NCBI GenBank assembly: GCA_024811115.1
Contig: JAKOGH010000711.1
Span: 62,001 to 126,000 of the forward strand
Length of the DNA: 64,000 bases
Source of the DNA: Terana coerulea
Lineage: Eukaryota > Basidiomycota > Agaricomycetes > Polyporales > Phanerochaetaceae
Direction of reading: 5' to 3'
This document shows, in pieces, positions 50,724 to 62,200 of the stretch. The position numbers and the translations under genes were made by a program. Every line of letters begins with the position of its first letter. Position 1 is the stretch's first letter. Below the pieces are notes generated by a model. The model was not told where the DNA came from, searched no databases, and saw only the letters and a list, made by a program, of their open reading frames with translations.

Positions 50724-52772
50724 CTACACAGCCTGGCCAACCTCAGACATCGGCGTCGGTGCGATTTGTGGCGGCGTTGGCGCGACTGGCGGCCGCGACG
50801 GCGCATACTTGGACTTGCGCCGCAAGGCATGGCCGTACCGGCGCAGCACAAACGGGATCGGCGCAAGCAGCACCGCGACGCCGCCGACGAGCGTCGACGC
50901 CCAGCGCGGGTTCAGCGCGACGAACATCTGCGTCGCGAACAGCGGGAAGCCCGCGCCGAAGAGCGAGCGCACGACGGTGCTCGCCGCGAGCGCGCTCGCG
51001 GCCACAAACAAATACGCGTCGATGATGTAGTTGAAGAGCGCGAGGAAGATCCAGACGGTCGCGAAGCCGAGCACGCCGCCGGCCGTCATCGGCGCCCAGT
51101 AGCTGACGTCCGGGTACGACGTCCAGCCGAACCAGAAGAAGGAGCCGGCGAAGGCGGGCGCGGCCCACAGCGCCTGCTCGAGGCGGTACTCGGGGGCACG
51201 GGGTCTGGGGCGAACTGAACTCCGAGTCGTTCGTATCGTGGGTTCCACCAGAGCAGATGGCTGAAGACGGCGACCGCACCGCCGACGAATATGGGCAGGA
51301 ACATGAGGCCCGAAATTCCGGCGCTGAAGTGGTGGCCCTCGGTGAAGACGATGGGGTACGCTTCGAAGAGCAGGTAGATGCAGCCGTAGATGAACTGAGG
51401 ACGCGATGAGCTTTAGCGGCAATAAGGAGGACGTGGCATACTTACACTCATGTACATGGTCACAGCGATGAGCATAGGCTCACGGAAAAAGACCTTGAAG
51501 GGCCGGGCGATGACTTGCTCAACGCGCTTGCCAAACGAGAGCGTCTTTTTCTCCAATGGTGCCCAGTACCTGTCGTCACCTGTCTCCTTGCGCAACTTCC
51601 GCGCACGCTTCACCAGGAGATACGGGCTAAAGGACTGAACGGTCAACCAGCGTCTCATGAAGCATGCTTTGGTTACTGACGTGAATGTCTCGGGAATAGT
51701 GAAGACGATAATGGCGGTACAGACACCAGCGAACATAGTCAGGACCCAGTAGACCCAACGCCAGCTGACTCCGGCAGTGGCCATAAAGCCGCTGACTATA
51801 GGTCCCAGAGCAGGGCCGGCGAAGGGGGCCAAGGTGAAGAAAGCCAACGCCTTTCCTCGGGTGTTCGCGTCCCAGATATCAGATATCATAGCACTGAAAA
51901 CAGCATAAGCACACGAATATACGCCGCGGATATAACATTGCTTACCCAGTGATAACCAAGGGTGCTGCTGCGAATGTACCCGCCGAGGAACCGGAAAGAC
52001 AAGGAGGGCGGCGGTATTGGGTGCGAGCGCACAGCCAACCTGGAAGCACGTGTAGACGATGAAGGCGAGAATCATGGGGTTCTTGCGGCCGTAGCTCTCG
52101 GATAATGGTCCCCAGAACAGGGGCCCGATGCAGTAGCCGGCCACGAACAGCGAGATCGTCAGCGTCGCGACCTCTGACCCGAAGCCGAAGTGCTCCATCA
52201 TTTCTGGTACGATGCCTGTCGGGGCAGAACTCGCGAATGTGCTGTCCAGAGTAGTCAGTATGGATTAAAAAGGAACAGTTAAGGGAGGAACATACGCGTT
52301 AAGGAAGAGACCGGCCGCGACCATCGTGATATACCACCTCTTCACTCTCGACCAATTGAACGGGCTTGCAGGATCGTCTGCGGCGAAGCGGACTTCCCAC
52401 TGGTCAAAGCCCTTCTCACCAGGATCAGGGCCATAAGCCTCCCGATGGAACTCCCGAGTTCACGTCGTCATCGTCCTGTTGCTCGCCGTAATCACCGGCG
52501 ATCGTAGAGGTTACGGAGTGCCTTGTTGAGGGCCGGGAAAGCGGGTTGAGGGTCTGCTTGGAGGCCTTATTGGTCGGCCCAACTAGCGTCTGCCTGGACG
52601 GCTGGGGGCAACCAGTGTTTGTCTGGAAGCGGAATGGGCAACTAACGTCTGCTTGGAAGCGGAATGGGAAACTAGCGTCTGCCTCGGAAGCCTTCGTGGT
52701 CGGGGCCGGCGGTGGATACGCAAGGAAGGATGGCGCAGGCGGCAAGTCGAGGGCTTCTGTGGACGACGCCAT
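50724..52772 (-). CDS. MFS exporter, DHA1 drug:H+ antiporter type (several frame breaks)
   Basis: Twelve-helix plasma-membrane exporter of the major facilitator superfamily, DHA1 type (polyamine and drug efflux group). The disordered N terminus from the ATG at 52772 includes a 30-bp repeat block. SPFNWSRVKRW leads to helix 1. FVAGYCIGPLFWGPLSESYG and RK form the signature loop after helix 2. LAPFAGPALGPIVSGF is motif C of antiporters. FREPMLIAVTMYM, then FIYGCIYLLFEAYPIVF, and GISGLMFLPIFVGGAVAVFS lie in the second half. The end is TPMSEVGQAV at 50724. At least four single-base shifts are needed: near 52453, 51995, 51975 and 51192, three of them in homopolymers. With so many, decay is possible, but the protein sequence between them is well kept. 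The substrate is unknown. Confidence 0.78.
52580..52699. repeat. 30-bp minisatellite in the MFS N-terminal coding region
   Basis: About four imperfect 30-bp units (starting near 52580, 52610, 52640 and 52670) share cores such as aactagcgtctgcct and ggaagcggaatggg. The exact word ggaagcggaatggg recurs at 52625 and 52655. On the coding strand each unit gives about ten residues, with the PFRFQ pattern repeated. The period keeps the frame. Confidence 0.8.
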
Positions 52773-53679
52773 TCTGTGGTCTGGAGCGGACGTTGCGGCG
52801 GGGATCCATATGGCACCCCGCTGGCCTTATGTATATTCTGCGCATTGAGCATAGCACCAATGTACGCAGCAGCGCACCAGCGGTCTCGCCAGGAGAGCAG
52901 GTACCGGACACCCGTTGGACTGGAGGTGGATACGCTGACAACGCCGAATCACGCAAACCCCAGTCGCGAATTTCCAACGCTCTCGACGGCACACAGGCGT
53001 TCATGCACACCTTCCGCTTTTGGAGGCGAACCAGATTTTGCGGGCAAAGTTTGTTCGTCGAGTCCGCTGCCAGGAGACCGGAGGCGTGGCCGCGAGCGGA
53101 TCGCCCGCCAGGCCAGCAAGCCCATGTCTCCGGTGCGTGATGGTCGGGCGGATTGGGTTCGTTTTACGCATCTGTTCTGACTGTAGGTATATAAACAACT
53201 CGCGCCATAGCCAGGGACGGCTCACCTGCTCTCCGAGGCGCAACGAACCCTGCTACAACACGCCGGTGGCTACCATGGCTGTAAGGAGCGATACAATGCG
53301 CAAGCTGCGAGGAGCGACCGCAGCAGCTCTTTTTCCGGTGCGGCATTTCGACATGCGCAGTTGGTATGGTGTAGTCACGACGCAGGAGGCAAACAAGAGG
53401 CAACTTGACAGAGCACTAGGACAGAGTCAAACAAGTTGGAATCTCAGATTATGCGGTAAGCGCCTGTGTAGTCGAGCCTCGGCGCCTGAGCTTGGCCCAC
53501 CTTCGCCGCGCACCACCACAACGTACGGTCGACTGACGGAGAGATATACCGATTACTTGACTTTTACGCCGCCATCGTACGCCATTCAGACTGTTCTGCT
53601 TGCATGCGCTTGCTGCGAAGAATGTCTACCTTTGCATTCCGCGTATCCCCTCTGATCGAGTCCACGAGCAAGCCTCCGT
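52773..53679. promoter_or_regulatory. divergent promoter region (MFS / aminotransferase)
   Basis: About 900 bp between divergent genes. Long open frames on both strands here (for example 52653-53180) have no motif. No gene is called. Confidence 0.35.
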
Positions 53680-55103
53680 ATGTCCTCCTCGCCTGCCGCT
53701 GTACCCTACAACCCATCACGATCTGAAGCATTCCCGCAAGCGTACAAATGGGCCGAATCTTACAAGGCGAAGCCTAGGCGGCCGTTGCTGGACATGGCGC
53801 AGGGCGTTCCAGGCATACCACCGCCGAAAGCCTTGCTGGACGCGCTTGCCAAAACCAGTGCGGACCCAGACAGTTGTGGGTATGTCCCGAATGAAGGGGA
53901 ACCTGCGCTGCGCAAGGCTGTGGCGATGGAGATGAAGACGGTGTACGGCGAGGATGCGGATGTCACGGCGGACGACGTATCGATCACGGCGGGGTGTAAC
54001 TTGGCGTTCACTGTTGCCGTGATGACTGTTGCCGGAAGAGGAGACGAGGTCATTATACCGGTACCGTGGTACGTGTGGTATTTTTTTCATCGGCCTATTA
54101 AGCTCACCGACCTCCCCAGGTACTTCAATCATGAGTGAGTCGGCCGTCCAGTAGCGGTTTGTGACAGTGTAATGACGCGAGACCGCGCAGAATGACCCTC
54201 ACAATGCTTGGAATCAAGCCTGTGTATCTTCAAACGCACGCAGATCTGGGTTTTCAACCGTCTGTCGCTGAATGCGAGGCATTGATTACTCCGGCGACCA
54301 GGGCGATCGTGCTCGTAACGCCCAAACAACCCTGTACGTTCTCCTCTCATAGCTATGGGTTCTCCATTAATGTTGTCATATGCGCAGACCGGCGCTGTTT
54401 ACTCACCGCAGCTTATAGCCTCCTTCGCCTCCCTGGCGTATCGTCGATCCCTTCCGCTCATCATAGACGAGACCTACCGTGACTTCATCACATCCGGCCC
54501 GCCCCACCGGCTGTTTTCACCCAACGCCGACAACGCCATAGCCGACTGGTCCTGGCGCCAAACCCTCATCCACCTCTTCTCCTTCTCCAAGTCCTACTGC
54601 ATACCAGGGCACCGTCTCGGCCTGATCGTCTCCACGCCCGCGCTCGGCCCCGCGCTCAACACCGCGCTCGACAACATCCAAATATGCGCGCCAAGGCCCG
54701 CGCAGCGCGCTCGCGCCCCTCCTCCCGTCCCTCCGGCCCTTCGTGCAGGGAGACGGCGCTCGCGATCGAGGCGCGCCACAGGCTGTTCAAGCAGCGCCTC
54801 CCGCCGCGCTGGCGCATCGGCAGCCAGGGCGCGTACTACGCGTTCGTGCGCCACCCGTTCGCGCGCGTCGACGCCGCGGCGGTCGCGCAGCGCCTCGCGG
54901 AAGAGGTCGGCGTCGTTTGCCTGCCGGCGGGGTTCTTCGGGCCTGGGAAGGGCGCGGGCGCGGAGAGCGGGATGGGGCGCTGGCTGCGGTTCTCGGTGGC
55001 GAATGTGGACGACGAGAAGGTGGAGCGGGTGTGTGAGCGCTTGGGGGAGTGCGAGGGTGCGTTTGGGTGGGAGTTGGAGGAGGCTCAGGATTCTGATCTG
55101 TGA
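53680..55103 (+). CDS. PLP-dependent class I/II aminotransferase (two frame breaks)
   Basis: Fold-type I aminotransferase. It starts MSSSPAAVPYNPSRSEAFPQ at 53680. RRPLLDMAQGVPGIPPP is the substrate loop, followed by DSCGYVPNEGEPALRKAVAM and DVSITAGCNLAFTVAVM. VIIPVPW, then YFNHEMTLTMLGIKP, spans an intron. VTPKQPTGAVY is the variant NPTG motif. SLPLIIDETYRDF has the cofactor Asp, and FSFSKSYCIPGHRLG the Schiff-base Lys. Near 54706 and 54752 the frame shifts by single bases in a GC-rich run; the tail then reads ALAIEARHRLFKQRLPPRWR, GSQGAYYAFVRHPF and GRWLRFSVANVDDEKVERVC to 55103. Introns are few (three seen). The substrate is not assignable. It lies between a drug exporter and a glutathione transferase gene. 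Confidence 0.8.
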
Positions 55104-57630
55104 GTTCTATATGATCTGTTGAGTAACGGGCCGTTGTGATCTCCTAGTCGTTGCATATGCCGAAGCACAAACATTTGTCTAGCTAGATGACAGACCATTT
55201 TTGTGATTCACTTGCACACACTTGAAGGGGCGTCCGGATGCTTTGGTTATGCGCCATCACACATGGGGGCTGGGTCGGCAATAGCAGGCGGAGCGCACGA
55301 GCTGCTAACACCACGCCCCCTCTAACATCGGCGTCTTCCTTTATTTCCACCGGCTTCACGTCTCGCCCTCCGTTTCTGTTGTTATTGAAGAACGCCTGGC
55401 CTTGCGGTGTGTTCTTGTGATACACCGACAGTCGATAGAAGAAGCAACGACCAGGTCGGGAGCGTAGAGGGCTGGATGATTCGTACGTAAAATGTTGAAC
55501 AAGGTGTGTTTGATAACGTCTGCGAACGCTGAAAAGCTAACACAACTCGCGGTAGACTCTGTGCTCATTTGTTGTCGCAGACGTTTGTCTACTCTACTCG
55601 CTGAACCGATCATACAGTGCCGCCACAATGGATGAGGATGAGGACTAGGTTCCATATAGTGTTTTATGGGATGAATTGGATATCCAGGGACGTCGATTAT
55701 CTCAGGTTCGTACAGACCATCGGACGCAGCAATGACAGAGCTGACGTTGAGCATGAAGGCCTACCTCAAAGTATATGGCTTTGTCGGGAGCTCGTCCAGA
55801 GGGATGAAAAGTGTTAGTATACCGTTGCCGACGTCCGACTTCGTGGTGCGCTCAATCTGTCGGCAAGAGTCGCTCCCGGGATCTGGGCTGTTTGGTCGGC
55901 GTACCCAATGCAGTAGACCAATCCTCAGCTTTCCAGCCCGCGACACCGTACCGATGCAGCAAGGAGCCATAGACTCGGACACGGGTTTGTTCCTCGAACG
56001 CGCATGGAATTCTCGTGTTGACCAACCTTGTGAGTTTTCACAGAAGATCGCACCTATGTATGCACGCGGTGACTAATGCAGTATGTATAGTTTCTTGCGG
56101 GCTTTATCAAGGCTTTGTGGTCAACTCACTGCCGCCGTGTGCCACAGGTGGTACTGTACTATTCCGACCGCACCGGGCGATCACAGGTCACAGAGGGCTC
56201 CGACCACCGCTTACAGACCGTTGGTCACTAGTGGTCACACGGCCGGTCGACGCTCTGTGACCCACGCATACACACACCTTTACTTCTCGGGCCTGCGGCG
56301 CCGTCAGCCGTCCGTCGCCGCTTGGACAGCACGGTAATAGGTCACAGGCTGGCCCGCCGGTGCATCCGGACCATATGTTTTGGGTCACGGTCACGGGCCG
56401 CCGGTGCGCCGGTCGGAATAGTACAGTACCCTCCCCGAATCCCCGCGTCCTTCTTCGACGGCCACCCCTGCGCATTATCATCTGAAGAATTATTTTCATT
56501 TTTGACTGGTGCTAACAGCAATAAAATGCGCATAGTACCAATGTGCGGATGCATGCCAACCGTCGGCTACTCTGGTCACTGGTGGGTTCGGTCGGCCACG
56601 TGGACGCCACAAAGACCATTTTCCCAATTTGGTCGCGAACCAATCGTTCGGATGGTCCCGGGCGCTCTGCTCTGTTCTTCTTCGTCCGACTCACATGCTG
56701 TCCTAACAGGGTTCCGGCGAGTCGTCGTAAGGCTCGAAGCGATGGACAAGCTGGTACAAACACAGCACTTTCAGCTATTGAAAAATGATGCTTCGTCCAG
56801 TTCTCGCAGCCCTCGAGATCGTCGTTCGCTTTGCCACGTTTGCATGCCGCGGACCAGTGAACTGCTGAGCGCTGACTCGGAGGCGCTGTAAAGCATGGTG
56901 CTCATAATATTAATATGACTCATAAGGTTTGACGAAGCTGCCACCGGAGGCGCTGGAAGGCAGCGTGTCCTTGGGCGTCGTGGCTGTGGTCAGTCGTCTA
57001 TCGTTACTACCACCTTCACTGACCCCTCGACAACCATCTGCCCGCGTTCGCTGCCATGCTAGTAGTTCGATTTCCCGACTGTACCTTGCTCGTAATCTGA
57101 TGTTCATGCTGCTTATGTGTGTCGCTCCATAGTTTATGCTGGTGTGAGACAAGGATGGACAATGTTTTCGCTCATGAAAGGCAAAAAAAAATTAACGACG
57201 CTTGGAGAGCCATGTAGTAAAGCGCTGGCGCCACAAAGGCTTCGGCTCAACGTCCGTGCGATCAAACAGTCTCGATAGGCAATGGGACAGTACTGAGGCT
57301 GTGACTACCATTCCCTTGGTGGGGTTCACGAGAACTTAGATAGCAAGTTCTGTGCTTCTGATTGAGCGCATCAACATCTAAAGTAAATGCACCAGACCTA
57401 ATTGTACCGGTAATTCGTTGGTAAGTCCAATGTTTGCCCACGTCACGTAAGCACCTGCGAAGCGCGCAGCCCGCTCAGACTTCAAACAGTAATTAGCAGA
57501 AGCAGTGCTAGGACTTCGGTGTACTGGAACAGGAGTCCTCGCCGATGACATCCACCAATCGCGCAGAATCGCGGCCAGTCGCATCCAATCTTCCCATCGT
57601 CCATTATAACGGGCCGAGAGAAAGTGTAGC
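55104..57630. other. 2.5-kb gene-poor stretch with a MITE-like element
   Basis: No protein gene is supported. Many small frames are open by chance. The one clear structure is the inverted-repeat element at 56150-56430, described separately. Sequence to its right contains further ggtcac words (for example near 56574). Confidence 0.5.
56150..56430. mobile_element. MITE-like nonautonomous element with terminal inverted repeats
   Basis: A 281-bp segment bounded by near-perfect inverted repeats. The left end begins ggtactgtactattccgacc, and the reverse complement of the right end begins with the same 20 bases. A further gcaccgg block also matches on both sides, offset by a 3-base gap (27 matched positions). 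The interior has repeated ggtcac words, at least five plus one reverse, many near the ends as in transposase-binding subterminal repeats. It has no coding capacity. I find no clear target-site duplication (left flank ccacaggt, right flank ctccccga), so the superfamily is open and the age may be high. A hairpin-forming regulatory or noncoding RNA is the alternative. Confidence 0.65.
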
Positions 57631-58573
57631 TCAAGCACTTGCAGCTTTCTTCGCTCGCAGATCAGCAAAGTACTTCGTGTATCTCTTCAGGACGTATTCC
57701 TACGAGCAGTTGTTAGGTTAACAGCAATTCACAGTTTACGAACGTACCTTGTTCCAGGTCGCCACAAAGCTGGGGTGAGACTGGACAACCGTCGAGTACT
57801 CCGTCCATCGCGCCAACTTCGGAGACCGCAGCGACTCCATAATTTTCGGACCGATGCCTTGGCCTGCAGGGTACCCACCCAGATCGTGCGCGAAATTCTG
57901 CTCGACTCTTCCCAGGAGCGGCGCGATGGCGATGTCGGCCATTGAGAATTCGCCGACGGCGAAGCCCTCGGCGGGAAGCAGAGCCTGCATGCGCTCGAGC
58001 GCGCGGACCAGCTGCTCCGGGTCCTCGCCCTTGTAGAGAACCGCGACGATGGCCGGCATGTAGATGCTGCCTACCGCGTCGACGAAAAGGCGAACCTTGG
58101 CGCGCTGGAGGGGATCCTTCGGGAGGATGCCGGAGTTGGGGTACAAATCATTGACGAAGTCGACCAAAACGAGGGACTCCACCAACTTCGTAGACTCAGG
58201 GGAAGGTTGGTCTGCGGGGACTATTGGTCCGCCATAGGCAACCGAGGGAACCTAAAATCTTGTAAGCGAACGCCTTGCGATCAATTGCATAGATCGTACC
58301 GTGCCAATCGGATTGACCTTCTCGCCGTACCAAGCAGGCTTGTCGTCCAAGTCAATCTCGAAGGAGGTATACTCTGCCTTCGCTTCAGCTAGCGCCATGC
58401 GAACCTACGTCGTGTGTGATCAGATTTGCGGCAAATATACGAAGCAAGGATAGATAAGAGCTCACCCTGTGCGCATAGGGGCAGGACTGTCGGCAAATTG
58501 TAAGTGCAGTGTCCGCTGTTCATAGCTGAAGCCAACGCACCATGCAGGTATAGAGCGTAAATTGCTGCGACAT
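57631..58573 (-). CDS. omega-like glutathione transferase
   Basis: Glutathione transferase with a cysteine-type active site. It starts MSQQFTLYTCM at 58573. The next exon is only 21 nt (58466-58486) and encodes SCPYAHR, the omega/GTO-type catalytic motif. VRMALAEAKAEYTSFEIDLD then KPAWYGEKVNPIG and VPSVAYGG (cis-proline VPS of the thioredoxin fold) complete the N-terminal domain. The helical C-terminal domain includes LVLVDFVNDLYPNSGILP and GEFSMADIAIAPLLGRVEQN, with the N-capping Asp. The end is RAKKAASA at 57631. Length is about 240 residues. The frame is intact. Such enzymes act on reductive deglutathionylation or xenobiotics in wood-decay fungi. Placement near two efflux pumps suits a detoxification role, which is inference. 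Confidence 0.87.
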
Positions 58574-59243
58574 GGCAAATTCTCTGGTGTGGAAGCTTGA
58601 AATTCAATGACTGCTGCTGCGTCGGATGTCCCCGATATATATACCGCCACAAAGCTGAGGGCCGTGTCACTGATAAAGCAGGCACAGCGCCGGTTTGAAG
58701 ATGAACGTTGACACTTCGGCCCTCTTGTCTCGAGTGCGCACTGGGGACGTTCTTGGATCCCAATTGACTCGGAGGCGGGAGAAGAGGAGGAGAGCCAATG
58801 AGCTCCAGGGGCGGGTACCGCGCCGATTTGACGATTAACGCTGACTCATCGGCCCTTCAGCTCGATCTTGAATCCTAATCGACTCCGCCCGGAGTGGCTG
58901 AGAATATGAGATATTGGGGTCGCGCAATCATACGATTGAAAACGCATGAGTGCAGCTTGAAAGGATCCGCGGAGTAGGATGTCGTCGTGTGGTAGTCGTG
59001 ATGTCACTGCTGTGCATTGTAAGTCCGAACCTTGATTGATTGACGACATGAACCAGATTGGCTAAACAAGTGTTATACGCAACGTCGAGAACACTTCCCG
59101 CAGACATTAAACATACTTCGTAAACCTGGGAGTAATATTTCATAAACGCATTAATGAGACAGCAGCGAGCAGTAACAGCATTCAACGACTTAAGAATAAG
59201 ATAGTGCGGACTGGAACAGTAAACCTCGCAGGTATCACTAGTC
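58574..59243. other. intergenic, GST promoter side
   Basis: About 670 bp. It contains a TATA-like tatatata at 58634-58641, roughly 60 bp upstream of the GST start (minus strand). An open frame continuing from the ABC transporter past 59244 is explained by an unspliced intron. No other gene is seen. Confidence 0.4.
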
Positions 59244-62200
59244 TTACACATAACGCATCCTAAGACACTGGCAGTTAGCCAACGTAGAGCGAAGTGAACA
59301 GGAGCCACGTACCTCAACGACAAGACAGCCCAGGCGGCTATGCGATATCCAATCGTCACTGCGATGGATATCAGAAGGAGACGCCATGGCGTATCGTGGA
59401 ACCCGAACAGATCGAGCACCTGCTGGCCGGTCGCGGCGGTACACTCCCCGCTCGCGATGGTATCGGGCGGGCAGTCAAACACCATGCCCTGCATCTCGTT
59501 GATCAGCTGGATCCGCGCGCCGTACTTCATCGGGAAGATCCACGCAATGTCTTGCAAAAACAAGGCGATAGAAGCCGAGAGGACGCTGCTGGCTTGTGCG
59601 GCGACGGAGAGGAAGACCGAGACAAGCGAGACCGAGAGACCCATGGTGTCGAAGAAGGACGCAAACGTGATGCCGACGCTCTCGCCGAAGCTGAGCTGCA
59701 CCCAGATCGCAACCGTGAACTCGAAGAAGATCCGCGCGTTCGTGCGCATGCCCGTCGCGACATTCATGATGACGGAGAAGATCAGTGCGGAGAGGAACTC
59801 CGGGACGATGGCAAACAGCGAGAAGGCCGTGATGAAGGTGGCACTGGAGTATCGACCACCGGCGGATCGGTAGTCGTGAAAGAATATGGTCTTCTCCATG
59901 GGGTACAAAGCGGCGAGGTTGAGGAATCCGACGAACGCGACGGACGATGTGCACTCAGCAACGATGCCTATGCGATCTTGTGCGCCAGCGGGACCATGCG
60001 GCAGTCGAAGGAAGAAAATGAAGAAGCATATTGCAAGAACGGGCGCTTGGATCCACCGAGTCCAGAACAAGTCAGGCTGTCGCCAGGTGTTGCGGAAAGT
60101 CCTGTCAAGGATGACAGGGAGAGCGATATAGATAGGCGTACGCTCAGGACGGTCTTCTAGAGTAGGGTCCTCTCGCTTTTCGGGCGAGGTAGATACATGC
60201 CCGGATGTGTATTCGGCCATTTTCTCCTGACGAGTCTTCCAAAATGTGATAAGCTCTTTGATGCGCGCCGTGCTCTGATCTTGCCGAGCTTGGCCCCGTA
60301 CGTCCACAGATATGAGGTCCATGCAGAAGTCCGAGGGATTGTACAATGCCGGACAGGCGAATCCAGCTAGCGCAAAATGAGGCAGTAGCTGTTCACGAGG
60401 TCCGTGATAAACGACGTTCCCTTGCTGTATAGTGAATCAGTAGATGTTCTATGGGATAAGATAGAGCACCCGAACCTTAGCAAGGATCGTATAATAGTCC
60501 CCCATGTTGTAGATATCGCTCCGCGGCTGGTGCAGTGATGCGATAACAGTTCGCCTGCCAGTAGCCCATTAGTATTAATGCTTCAGCCACGTTGAGAGGT
60601 ACTCACCCGCTTCGCGCGATGTCTTGAAGAGCCTCCATGACATTCCTAGCCGTGTTTGCATCCAAGCCACTGGTCTGTCGAGAAGTCCAACGACCGTCCT
60701 GTAGCATCAAGCAGGTTACTCACCGGTTCATCCACGATAAGCACCGCCGGGTCGTTTATCTACGCATGATAACAATTAGCATATTCAGACCACCGTGCCC
60801 AACCCAGACCCACCATCTGGCAGGCAAGCGAGAGCCGCCGCTTCTCTCCTCCAGATATACCCTTCAGTAACTCTCCGCCAACCATGCCATCCGCGCAATC
60901 ACGAAGGCCGAGCATCGTTAAAACCTCCTCCGCACGCGCGATCTTACGTTTCCGGCTAATCGTGCTCGGCAGCTTGATGATCGCCGCAAAACGTAAGGTC
61001 TCACGGACAGTCAAGGCAGGCAGATGGTAGTCGTCGTCTGTACGAGCAGAAACAGTGAATTAGCACCATTGAAGCATACAAAGTCATCACAATACAAACC
61101 TTGCTCCACAAATGCACATATGTGCCGTGTCTTGCTCGAGACGGGCACACTGTTAAACGTGATCTCCCCTTCCTCTTCAAACGAGCTCAACAACCCGCCT
61201 TTCACTGGCCGACCGGCGCACATGCGCAGGAACGTCGACTTGCCCGAGCCACTCGGGCCCATAATGACCGAGACCGCGCCGCTGGGAAACCGCGCAGACA
61301 CTTCGCTCAAGATCGGCGTCGCCGTCCGCTGGAGGTGTGGAAGAGTGAGCCGGACGTGCGTGAGCCGTACACCGACGGCGGCGACATCTACGCGTGCGCG
61401 CACGATGTCGAGCTCTGCACCGGCTGCCTCTTTGCCCTTCGCTCCCGCGCCGGCACGTGCGGCATGCCGCACTCCTCCAGGCTTCCACACGCTGAGCAGC
61501 AACCACGCGAGCGCGATGACGACAACCAGAAACCCGAGGTTGCCGAGGAAGAGCGGCCACAGCGGCTCCGCAGGGTCGATGCGCAGGCCGCGCAGGACGT
61601 TGGTGCCATCGCACTGCGAGAGCGCTGCGCCGCTAACGCCTTCGCACGAGAACGTCCGGTTGCGGAACTGCGAGAGGATGAGGATGCGGAAGGAGTAGAA
61701 GTGCGGGGACAGCCAGCGGAACCACCGGATCCAGCCTGGGACATTGACGATGAAGAAACCAGGGGAGAGGATGAAGAAGATGGCGAGGGCATTGCCTAGG
61801 AGCGAGGCACGAGCAAAGCTGCGCTGCAAGATGACATATAATCAGTGGCTGTAGAAACCAAGGAAGATGAGACATACCTCGATACTGGCCGCGAACAACG
61901 ACCATGCAACGAAGCAGAGTTGCACCATGATGATATCAATGATGAACACGCCAAAATTGTAGCTCAAGTCGTCCGTGCGCAGCCCGCAGATAAAGTACAC
62001 CATAATTGAATATATCGCCGGTGCGAGAATGTTGACGGGTAACCACGCGATAAACTCTGCAGCAACCCATGCCGCGGGCGCGTACAAGTTATCTTCGCGT
62101 TCGCGGTCGAACACGACGAGGGAAGCGCACCACTTGTACGTCCACACGACTTGGGACAGGTAGTCGTACACGGGCACAACCTGGAATACGAGCGTCTTCA

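Noticed and set aside
59294..60160. 288-codon open frame opposite the ABCG transporter
   Set aside because: Charged, low-complexity antisense shadow of the membrane domain exon.
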